From CAZHEV01 sp964531335 [NCBI: uncultured bacterium] (GTDB lineage: Bacteria > Eisenbacteria > RBG-16-71-46 > CAZHEV01): 5,909 nt of DNA. Below the pieces are notes generated by a model. The model had not been told where the DNA came from. It saw only the letters and a program-made list of their open reading frames with translations, and did not search any database. Shown here in pieces: positions 1 to 4,050 of this stretch. Position 1 is the first letter of the stretch. Each line of letters opens with the position of its first letter. The DNA lies in contig CAZHEV010000023.1 in NCBI GenBank assembly GCA_964531335.1, forward strand, positions 1 through 5,909, read 5' to 3'. Position numbers and translations under genes: made by a program.

Positions 1-105
1 AATCGACCCGATGAAACGAGCGGGGCGAGGTTACAAGAAACCGATGAGGGGCCCATCGGGGCCCAGTACGAGGGTTTTTCTACAGACTCGTAAGGGAGAT
101 CTAGA
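1..105. other. Left edge, non-coding lead-in to first cassette
   Basis: No convincing gene is seen here. A 6-bp stem with a 7-nt loop, CCGATG (41-46) paired with CATCGG (54-59), lies 15 bases before a run of five T (75-79). It could be a weak terminator, but the distance makes this doubtful. Positions 74-89 look like the end of a transposable element, annotated separately. The ribosome site of the downstream lipoprotein lies at 92-98. Confidence 0.4.
74..89. repeat. Element terminal repeat abutting cassette boundary
   Basis: The bases TTCTACAGACTCGT at 79-92 recur exactly at 3019-3032, where they form the right end of the 120-bp inverted-repeat element. In both places the repeat is followed by an R'-like core: GTAAGGG here (90-96) and GTTAGGC there (3031-3037). 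The sequence to the left (1-73) does not resemble the interior of the 120-bp element. This may therefore be the end of a longer, related insertion sequence lying outside the window. That identity is inferred; only the shared end is seen. Confidence 0.5.
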
Positions 106-960
106 GTGAAGATTGAGAATCGGCTGATGAGACATCGCGAGCGCATAACAGCATCATTCGTGATTCTTCTGCTGACGGCAACGCTCTTGGGCTGTGACTC
201 CAGCAGCACTACCTGTGTGGACTCGGGCCCCGGAGCCGGTCTTGACCCCATAGAGGGACGCGTTAGTTTCCGCCTGATTGAGTGGCATGACTGCCCGCGC
301 AGTTACTGCGATCCGTCTATATATTTGCAGATGTACACGGAAGAGATTTACCCGTGCTGCAACTACTTGCTTGAATCAGAAGTCAGCTCGTCTGGACGGT
401 TTGTGAGCATTCGACTTCGTGGGGTATACAAACCGGACGTGTGCCTTACATCCCCTGGCCCGGCGATAGGGGGTCACATACTGGAGCTGGAGCCGGGCGA
501 GTATGGTTTGCGTTTTTCGCTTGGTTGCGATATCGACTACTTCGAGCTGACTGTTACGGAAGAGGCACTGTCCGTGCGTCAACGGCGTTCGAGCTTTATG
601 GAGCCGGTGTCCCACTTGTACTGGCGTTATCCACACGAGTCGTTGTGTTATCTCTGTGGGACACTCATAGAGACGTCGTGGATCTGCGAGGCCTTCCTCG
701 ACTCCCTGATGGCAACCGGGCGTTTCGTGGAATTCAGCTTCCCGGATTCGGGCCAGATTCCTTATCCCAGGGCCAGCGGCGGCCACTATTACGACATGCC
801 AGGGCGATATTTTCGGTACACGAGCGAGGCTGATTTCGACACGGCGGGCGCCATTCTTGAGCGGTATTCGCAGGAGGTCATCTCTCAACACAGTGGGGTC
901 GGGCTCTCGTTATGGAATTGGCGAAACGGGAGGCACTTTTCTTGGCTAATGGAGGACTAG
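106..960 (+). CDS. Cysteine-rich lipoprotein of unknown function
   Basis: I do not recognise a family. The 284-residue product starts with a basic stretch, then a hydrophobic segment (about 17-28) ending in a lipobox, LLGC, with Cys30 as the lipidated residue. This predicts export and anchoring to a membrane. The mature part holds ten more cysteines (37, 63, 68, 84, 85, 113, 141, 181, 184, 194), an even number that fits a disulfide-stabilised extracytoplasmic fold. Residues 50-150 have alternating beta-type segments, including EPGEYGLRF, suggestive of a beta-sandwich; the C-terminal part is rich in aromatic residues. GTG at 106 is chosen because AAGGGAG (92-98) sits seven bases upstream and the signal peptide follows directly. 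The gene sits alone in the first cassette, its stop 53 bases before the attC-like site. An internal ATG at codon 8 is an alternative start. Confidence 0.8.
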   Translation: MKIENRLMRHRERITASFVILLLTATLLGCDSSSTTCVDSGPGAGLDPIEGRVSFRLIEWHDCPRSYCDPSIYLQMYTEEIYPCCNYLLESEVSSSGRFVSIRLRGVYKPDVCLTSPGPAIGGHILELEPGEYGLRFSLGCDIDYFELTVTEEALSVRQRRSSFMEPVSHLYWRYPHESLCYLCGTLIETSWICEAFLDSLMATGRFVEFSFPDSGQIPYPRASGGHYYDMPGRYFRYTSEADFDTAGAILERYSQEVISQHSGVGLSLWNWRNGRHFSWLMED

Positions 961-1013
961 AGCTTGGACGGCTTGGTCCATCGGGACTGGTTGTCCGGGG
1001 GGGGCCAGGACTC

Positions 1014-1111
1014 CCCTACCATGGCATGAACCTGGCAGGACTTGTCTGTCACGGCGTCTGCGGAGCACCCGCCGCGCCGGCCTGCGCTGCAGGTTACGCG
1101 ACACGTTATAT
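1014..1111 (+). other. attC-like recombination site (site B)
   Basis: This site aligns along nearly its whole length with the site at 2818-2910, including AACCTG (1029-1034) and GCAGGTTACGCG (1089-1100) arms, a shared GCACCCGCCGCGCCGGCC core, and a terminal CGTT. The R' box is GTTATAT (1105-1111). The R'' box, CCCTACC (1014-1020), departs from RYYYAAC. It nevertheless resembles CCCTTAC, the complement of GTAAGGG at 90-96, which would be this cassette's own R' in circular form (5 of 7 match). Recombination activity is inferred, not shown. Confidence 0.6.
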
Positions 1112-1170
1112 GGACGTAGGGAAGATGACTCGCCCATCACAAGGGCGAGCTACATGGGAATGGAGGCCAT

Positions 1171-1362
1171 GTGCAGCGTCGCTCGAGGAGTATCAGCAAC
1201 TTCTGGAATGATTATCGTCATATGGCGCATCGGTGGCATCTGTTCTATAATGGTGGTGCCCAGTTCCACGAGGTGGCTCTGGGAGCGGGCGATTCGCTGG
1301 AGGTTCGCGACGAGGGGTTGTTCGACCTATTCCTCGATTTGGCGCAGGAGAATTCACGATGA
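1171..1362 (+). pseudogene. Zeta-toxin-like kinase, C-terminal remnant
   Basis: The 63-residue frame resembles only the C-terminal end of zeta-type toxins (P-loop UDP-N-acetylglucosamine kinases that block peptidoglycan synthesis). The pattern is RRSRSISNFW followed by RWHLFYNGG and an acidic-hydrophobic tail ending in LFDLFLDLA. Full toxins are about 200 residues or more; the P-loop, substrate-binding and catalytic parts are absent, so the remnant should be inactive. The frame stays open back to a stop at 1126-1128, and the upstream codons read GNGGH, recalling the GGH segment before this region in the family. GGAGG at 1162-1166 could allow initiation at GTG 1171, but a short spacing of four makes this weak. 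The stop overlaps the next start as ATGA. The assignment is from remembered family patterns and would need a profile search. Confidence 0.55.
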
Positions 1363-1568
1363 GCAATTCTCGATCTTTGGGCATCGAGATTTATCGTGAG
1401 GCTGCAGAGTTGCAGCGCATAGGCAACCGCGCCGTCAGAAAGGCTCAGCAGGAGAGCCGCCTTCGGAATGTGCCCAATGTCTATTCTCACAACGGCACGA
1501 TTTACTACGAGTTACCAGACGGACGGCTCACAACCGTGGATCCTTTAGAGAGTCGAAATTCCAGGTAA
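1359..1568 (+). CDS. Small partner protein of zeta-type toxin (putative antitoxin)
   Basis: The 69-residue product has an N-terminal alpha-helical half rich in Arg, Gln and Ala (about 8-34). A compact C-terminal half follows with NVPNVYSHNG, TIYYELPDG and LTTVDPL. This layout matches the short proteins commonly encoded directly after zeta-type kinases in Gram-negative bacteria, thought to act as antitoxins; I recall the VYS-NG-IYYELPDG-LT pattern from them. The start is well supported: AGGAG at 1346-1350 lies eight bases before ATG 1359, and the ATGA overlap with the toxin remnant suggests translational coupling. The gene looks complete although its toxin is reduced to a tail, so it would be an orphan. 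Right after its stop, TAA is followed at once by GTG of the BrnT remnant. Confidence 0.6.
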   Translation: MSNSRSLGIEIYREAAELQRIGNRAVRKAQQESRLRNVPNVYSHNGTIYYELPDGRLTTVDPLESRNSR

Positions 1569-1784
1569 GTGACATATAACATATCAATGAAGCTGACAGT
1601 GCTCTCGGATCCGGAACACTCGGACGCCGAGGACCGATTTGTTCTGCTGGGACTCAGCGCATCGCTGCGAGCATTAGTGGTGTGTCACTGCTATCGCAGG
1701 GGTGAGAAGGTCATCCGAATCATCTCAGCCAGGAAGGCGACGCGAACTGAGCGCACGCAGTATGTGAAGAGGTACAGAGGATGA
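1569..1784 (+). pseudogene. brnT: BrnT-like ribonuclease toxin, N-terminally truncated
   Basis: From about Met7 (ATG 1587) the product follows the BrnT toxin family (RelE-like ribosome-independent RNase): LSDPEHSDAEDRF, LLGLS, LVVCH, RGEKVIRIISARKATRTER and a final Tyr-rich tail. Intact BrnT proteins are roughly 90 residues and begin with a conserved block (DWD...N..KHGVSFEEA) that is absent here. The sequence just upstream belongs to the preceding antitoxin-like gene, so about 30 residues are missing and homology begins abruptly near 1587. GTG 1569 follows the previous stop directly; neither it nor ATG 1587 has a good ribosome site. The 3' end overlaps the BrnA start as ATGA (1781-1784), the usual brnTA arrangement. 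Loss of the N-terminal strand and helix probably abolishes toxicity. Confidence 0.72.
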
Positions 1785-2000
1785 GGAAAGAATACGACTT
1801 CTCGAAAGCGAAGCGCAATCCTTACGCTAAGCAGCTAAAGCGCCAGGTTACGATGCGTTTGGACGAGGCTACGATCCGGTATTTCAAGGAACTCGCACAA
1901 GGAGACGGGCATTCCCTATCAGACGCTCATCAACTTGTATCTGAGAGATTGTGCGGCGAAGGGGCGGAAACTGACTATGCACTGGAAGCCAGCTGCATAG
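1781..2000 (+). pseudogene. brnA: BrnA-like antitoxin with a frameshift
   Basis: BrnA binds and neutralises BrnT and represses the operon through a ribbon-helix-helix-type domain. Codons 1-40 (1781-1900) give a typical BrnA start: MRKEYDFSKAKRNPYAK, QVTMRLDEATIRYFKELAQ. After that the frame continues to a TGA at 2003-2005 with unrelated sequence. The expected continuation, ETGIPYQTLINLYLRDCAAKG and then LTMHWKPAA, is encoded at 1902-1997 in the next frame, ending at TAG 1998-2000. One extra base near 1898-1904, within CAAGGAG, explains this. The restored protein would be about 72 residues, the usual size. AAGAGG (1767-1772) eight bases upstream supports ATG 1781. The shift is either a true inactivating mutation or a sequencing error; its partner toxin is also damaged. 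Confidence 0.75.
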
Positions 2001-2007
2001 AGTGAGT

Positions 2008-2113
2008 GTCTAACACGTATGAGGCCCCGGTCGGACCGGCCGAAGGAGTGGAGGGGATAGATCGCCGCCGCCGGCAGTTACATAAAGGGCCGCTGGTTAT
2101 GCCGACGTTATAT
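2008..2113 (+). other. attC-like recombination site (site C)
   Basis: R'' box GTCTAAC (2008-2014) fits RYYYAAC and starts two bases after the TGA at 2003-2005. The R' box is GTTATAT (2107-2113), identical to that of site B. TAAC pairs with GTTA across the site, and the interior is GC-rich with short inverted repeats (for example CCGGTCGGACCGG at 2027-2039). Length is 106 bases. The interior is unrelated to sites B and D, as expected if the cassette came from elsewhere. Confidence 0.6.
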
Positions 2114-2127
2114 GGGCAAGATGGGAC

Positions 2128-2156
2128 GTGACAGCTATAACGGTAGGGGCTATAAT
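2128..2156 (+). promoter_or_regulatory. Sigma70-type promoter of higBA within cassette
   Basis: A -35 hexamer GTGACA (2128-2133, five of six consensus bases) is followed after exactly 17 bases by a perfect TATAAT (2151-2156). Transcription would start six to eight bases later, at or just before the ATG at 2164. A direct repeat GCTATAA (2134-2140 and 2149-2155) spans the spacer and -10 box. It is a possible binding site for HigA or a HigBA complex, which typically autoregulates. Confidence 0.7.
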
Positions 2157-2163
2157 GTGATAC

Positions 2164-2457
2164 ATGATAAGGTCCTTTCGGAATCGAGGTACTGAAGCGA
2201 TCTTCGATGGCGCGGACAGGCCGGCAGCCCGCCGGGTTTGCCCTCGCCAGCTGTGGGCCGTCGCTCGACGCAAGCTCGATCAGATCAATCGAGTGCGCGA
2301 CGTTGGAGAGCTGGCGGTTCCCCCAGGCAATCGTCTTGAGCGCCTAGGAGGTAATCGGGGGGGTCAGTACAGCATGCGGATAAACGACCAGTATCGCATT
2401 TGCTTCAAGTGGGAGGGCGAACATGCCACGGAAGTCGAAATCACGGACTACCACTAG
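2164..2457 (+). CDS. higB: HigB-type mRNA interferase toxin
   Basis: The 97-residue protein matches the HigB branch of the RelE superfamily (plasmid maintenance killer), ribosome-dependent mRNases. Visible features are the N-terminal MIRSFRNRGTEAIF strand-helix, a basic helix (23-43), and the family signature L..L.GNR.GQYSMRIND.YRI.F at about 58-81. It ends in the usual DYH. Length is normal for the family. No ribosome site precedes ATG 2164; the promoter predicts a transcript beginning at about this codon, so translation is probably leaderless. The 3' end overlaps the antitoxin start by 35 bases, toxin first, as usual for higBA. The cassette layout (own promoter, stop close to attC) is typical of integron toxin-antitoxin cassettes that stabilise arrays. 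The pair appears intact. Confidence 0.88.
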   Translation: MIRSFRNRGTEAIFDGADRPAARRVCPRQLWAVARRKLDQINRVRDVGELAVPPGNRLERLGGNRGGQYSMRINDQYRICFKWEGEHATEVEITDYH

Positions 2458-2812
2458 GTCACATTCGAAGGTGAAGGATGGTAATCGCCCATATACGGCT
2501 GAGCGCAGATTGCCGCGCCATCGGCCACCGACGCACCCTGGAGAGATGATACTAGAAGAGTTCCTCGTACCGCTGGGGATAACGCAGACCGAGCTTGCTT
2601 CTCGGCTGGGCGTGTCTTTCCCTCGCCTGAATGAGGTTATTCGGGGCAAGAGAGCAGTCACGCCGGATACAGCACTGAGATTGGAGCGGGTGCTTGGGAT
2701 GTCGGCAGGGTTTTGGCTTGGGCTTCAGCAAGACTGGGATCTCTGGCATGCTATGCACGGTAAGAATGCTGCTGAGATCGCGCAGCTTGAGCCGTTGAAG
2801 CGGACAGCGTAG
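2423..2812 (+). CDS. higA: HigA-type antitoxin, XRE helix-turn-helix
   Basis: The antitoxin of HigB. The core from residue 36 is canonical: PTHPGEMILEEFL, then a helix-turn-helix at about 53-74 (ITQTELASRLGVSFPRLNEV). RGKRAVTPDTALRLERVLG and the C-terminal SAGFWLGLQQDWDLW follow. It would neutralise HigB and repress the shared promoter. The first 35 residues are a Lys/Arg/Ser/Thr-rich extension beyond the usual length of about 95-105. ATG 2423 is supported by GGGAGGG (2411-2417) five bases upstream, inside higB; an in-frame GTG at 2471 would remove 16 residues but has a weaker ribosome site. The TAG at 2810-2812 lies five bases before the attC R'' box. Confidence 0.9.
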   Translation: MPRKSKSRTTTRSHSKVKDGNRPYTAERRLPRHRPPTHPGEMILEEFLVPLGITQTELASRLGVSFPRLNEVIRGKRAVTPDTALRLERVLGMSAGFWLGLQQDWDLWHAMHGKNAAEIAQLEPLKRTA

Positions 2813-2817
2813 AGGCC

Positions 2818-2910
2818 ATCTAACATCGCGGGAACCTGCCAGTCTTGTCCGGCACGGTGCCTGCGGGGCACCCGCCGCGCCGGCCTTGGCCTGCAGGTTG
2901 CGCAGACGTT
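2818..2910 (+). other. attC-like site D, left part, split by an insertion
   Basis: R'' is ATCTAAC (2818-2824). The remainder, GTTAGGC, a perfect GTTRRRY box, is found at 3031-3037 beyond a 120-bp insertion. Joining 2818-2910 to 3034-3037 gives a 97-base site whose arms pair well: CTAAC..C.GCG..AACCTGCC on the left against GG.CTGCAGGTTGCGCAGACGTTAG on the right. Interior and length match site B (98 bases). As it stands, the core reads GTTGTGT (2908-2914). Confidence 0.62.
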
Positions 2911-3030
2911 GTGTCTGTAGAATAAGTCAGCCCAGCCTTCACAGATGGCCCTATTCTGTCGCTGGAGCCCGCCCTCCGGGAACAGAATATGGGGTTCCGT
3001 GACAATCGACCGGACTTATTCTACAGACTC
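2911..3030. mobile_element. 120-bp MITE-like inverted-repeat element inside attC
   Basis: The left end GTGTCTGTAGAATAAGTC (2911-2928) and right end GACTTATTCTACAGACTC (3013-3030) are inverted repeats matching at 17 of 18 positions. GTT flanks both sides (2908-2910 and 3031-3033), consistent with a 3-bp target duplication. A second inverted pair, TATTCTGT (2952-2959) and ACAGAATA (2982-2989), and TCAC/GTGA (2939-2942, 2999-3002) lie inside, so one strand could fold into a long hairpin. No ORF of interest is present. The size and structure suggest a non-autonomous element mobilised in trans by a transposase not seen here. An alternative is an unusual gene-less cassette. Confidence 0.7.
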
Positions 3031-3126
3031 GTTAGGCGTAGAACTAGTGCCAATCTTGCCTGTCATGGGTCCTGTAGAGGCAGGCCCCGCGCCAGGCGGC
3101 ACTTGTAGGCTACGCGTACGTTGCGG
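3031..3126 (+). other. Hairpin-rich spacer, possible short attC or empty cassette (site E)
   Basis: GTTAGGC (3031-3037) is the displaced R' box of site D. Between it and CGTTGCGG (3119-3126) lie nested inverted repeats: GCGTAG (3036-3041) with CTACGC (3110-3115), GTGCC (3047-3051) with GGCAC (3098-3102), and an inner GCCTG/CAGGC pair. No R'' box of good quality is seen (GTAGAAC at 3038-3044 is the closest), and the right-hand core GTTGCGG is off consensus. It may be an 89-bp gene-less cassette, a decayed attC, or a leader structure of the next gene. Confidence 0.35.
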
Positions 3127-3162
3127 ACATACAGCCAGTTAAAGGAGCAGGAGGTTTTGGGT

Positions 3163-3342
3163 ATGTTCCAGGGTGAGTTCATAGCATCAGGCCTATTGAT
3201 GTGGATTCTGCTGATCATCCCGTTCTGGAAGATATTCGGCAAGGCCGGGTTCAATCCTGCGCTGAGTCTGTTGACGGTGATTCCGATTGCCAATCTCGTA
3301 GTGGTGTACTACGTGGCATTCTCAAGGTGGCCGTCGGAATAG
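3163..3342 (+). CDS. Small two-helix membrane protein
   Basis: The 59-residue product has a first hydrophobic segment at about 7-22 (FIASGLLMWILLIIPFW) and a second at about 32-53. They are joined by a short basic loop, KIFGKAGFNP, and the protein ends in FSRWPSE. The WKIF.KAGF.PALSLL..IP..NL pattern recalls small uncharacterised inner-membrane proteins, some of which occur as cassettes, but I cannot give a function. ATG 3163 is preferred over GTG-type starts further upstream at 3121 because AGGAGG (3149-3154) lies eight bases before it. It lies just after the hairpin-rich spacer and may be the last cassette of the array. No convincing attC follows its stop. Confidence 0.75.
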   Translation: MFQGEFIASGLLMWILLIIPFWKIFGKAGFNPALSLLTVIPIANLVVVYYVAFSRWPSE

Positions 3343-3454
3343 GAGTTGAGTAATGCCGGCCCGCTTAGATTGCTTGGCGTAAGACCAAGTAATGATTATT
3401 GATAGAGCCGGCAGGGATGTTGGCGCATCCTGCACCGAAGGAGGAACTCAGACC
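3343..3454. other. Intergenic region with a small hairpin
   Basis: CTTGG (3373-3377) and CCAAG (3385-3389) form a 5-bp stem followed by A/T-rich sequence but no T-run, so a terminator is not well supported. No attC boxes were found. AAGGAGG at 3438-3444 belongs to the next ORF. Confidence 0.3.
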
Positions 3455-3637
3455 GTGAACCTATGTAGGACGACGGCCCTTGTGATCCTGGGGCTGTGCT
3501 ATACGGTGCTCCACAAGGCCTTGCACGCCTTCCTTCCTTCAATTGCGGCTTCACATGTCGGAGCAGCCGTGACGAACCTGCCGTGGCTGCCGGCCACGGC
3601 GGCACCCGACTGCGGAAAGACAGGTCGGTCTAGCTAG
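3455..3637 (+). CDS. Short membrane ORF, possibly a truncated gene
   Basis: A strong ribosome site AAGGAGG (3438-3444) lies ten bases before GTG 3455. The 60-residue product begins with a clear transmembrane segment (TTALVILGLCYTVLHKALHAF, about 6-26), followed by a second, weaker hydrophobic stretch. After about residue 40 the sequence turns into Pro, Ala and polar residues and ends in CGKTGRSS, which does not look like a membrane protein continuation. I therefore suspect that a frameshift or recombination cut off a longer membrane protein, but no matching continuation was found in other frames. No function can be assigned. It lies between the cassette array and the housekeeping block, and its stop is directly followed by a long inverted repeat. 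Confidence 0.5.
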   Translation: MNLCRTTALVILGLCYTVLHKALHAFLPSIAASHVGAAVTNLPWLPATAAPDCGKTGRSS

Positions 3638-3638
3638 C

Positions 3639-3679
3639 CGCGCGAGCCTGATGAACGTCGCCCTGTGACGGTTCGCGCG
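3639..3679. repeat. GC-rich inverted repeat after ORF stop
   Basis: CGCGCGA (3639-3645) and TCGCGCG (3673-3679) are perfect inverted repeats, extendable by three bases with one G-T mismatch, around a loop of about 21-27 bases. It starts one base after the TAG at 3635-3637. It could aid transcription termination, but there is no T-run. Confidence 0.4.
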
Positions 3680-3685
3680 ATGGCA

Positions 3686-3730
3686 GGGTCAGCGGCGGCC
3701 TTGACCCGGGGCTTGTGCATCCGTTAAACT
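3686..3730 (+). promoter_or_regulatory. Promoter with overlapping inverted repeat (possible operator)
   Basis: TTGACC (3701-3706) and TAAACT (3725-3730), spaced by 18 bases, form a good sigma70-type promoter with a start near 3737, about 48 bases before the gene at 3785. GGGTCA (3686-3691) and TGACCC (3702-3707) are perfect inverted repeats ten bases apart, and the right arm overlaps the -35 box. This could be an operator. It is the only credible promoter before the deformylase and methyltransferase genes. Confidence 0.55.
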
Positions 3731-3784
3731 TATGGTGTATGGCGGCTGATCTAGATTTCGCTGGATTTTAAGGGGGGATAAGAG

Positions 3785-3994
3785 ATGCCGAAGGATGCGC
3801 GATGGGAGGTGCGACGGATTGACTGTCCCGAGCAGCCACGTGGTGCCAGTCTATTGATCGGGTGGAGCGGCGAGCGTGGTCGGAGCAAGATCAATTGTAT
3901 TTGGTGTGACAATCCGCGCCTTCAAGACACCAATAATTGGGATTGCCATTGGTCTTGCTGGGATCGGCTTGAACGATCCCAAAGAGAGGAATAA
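3785..3994 (+). CDS. Small Cys/Trp-rich protein, unknown function
   Basis: AGGGGGG (3771-3777) seven bases before ATG 3785 gives an excellent start. The 69-residue product reads MPKDARWEVRRIDCPEQP, then ASLLIGW. The C-terminal part has CIWCDNPRLQD, NWDC and WSCWDRLE. The cysteines fall as one early Cys (14), a CxxC pair and a CxxxC pair, which could bind zinc or an iron-sulfur cluster; this is inferred from spacing only. The layout, CPE near the N-terminus and CDNP...DC.WSCW near the end, reminds me of short uncharacterised proteins of anaerobic bacteria, but I cannot name a family. It lies 56 bases upstream of the deformylase gene and may share its transcript. An overlapping frame (ATG 3876) with a hydrophobic stretch lacks a ribosome site and is not preferred. 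Confidence 0.7.
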   Translation: MPKDARWEVRRIDCPEQPRGASLLIGWSGERGRSKINCIWCDNPRLQDTNNWDCHWSCWDRLERSQREE

Positions 3995-4050
3995 GGCTAA
4001 CTCGCGCTTGGAGCAGCCACCCCCCTCTCCGACGCTGAGGTTGATTTCAG

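Larger units (their letters stand above)
90..3126 (+). mobile_element. Integron-type gene cassette array, no integrase in window
   Basis: Several small plus-strand gene units are each closed by a palindromic, attC-like region placed just after the last stop codon. Two sites have RYYYAAC-type R'' boxes (GTCTAAC 2008-2014, ATCTAAC 2818-2824), and R' boxes begin with GTT. Cassette boundaries inferred at the G/TT step are about 91-1105, 2108-2908 and, between them, 1106-2107. Content fits chromosomal integrons: toxin-antitoxin modules, a small membrane protein and an unrecognised secreted protein. The attI site and integrase must lie outside the window if the array is genuine. The R'' of the first site and R' of the last are degenerate, so site strength is uncertain. 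Confidence 0.62.

Noticed and set aside
912-1211. 99-codon plus-strand ORF across the site B region
   Set aside because: It runs through the palindromic attC-like sequence, overlaps the lipoprotein end in another frame, lacks a ribosome site and has low-complexity Gly/Ala/Pro content.
2911-3030. Group IIC-attC intron at the attC core
   Set aside because: These introns are much longer and carry ribozyme domains and usually a reverse transcriptase; 120 bp with terminal inverted repeats fits a MITE-like element better.
3723-3729. GTTAAAC fits the GTTRRRY R' box of an attC site
   Set aside because: No R'' box or attC-like arms precede it at a suitable distance, and the bases are better explained as part of the -10 region of a promoter.
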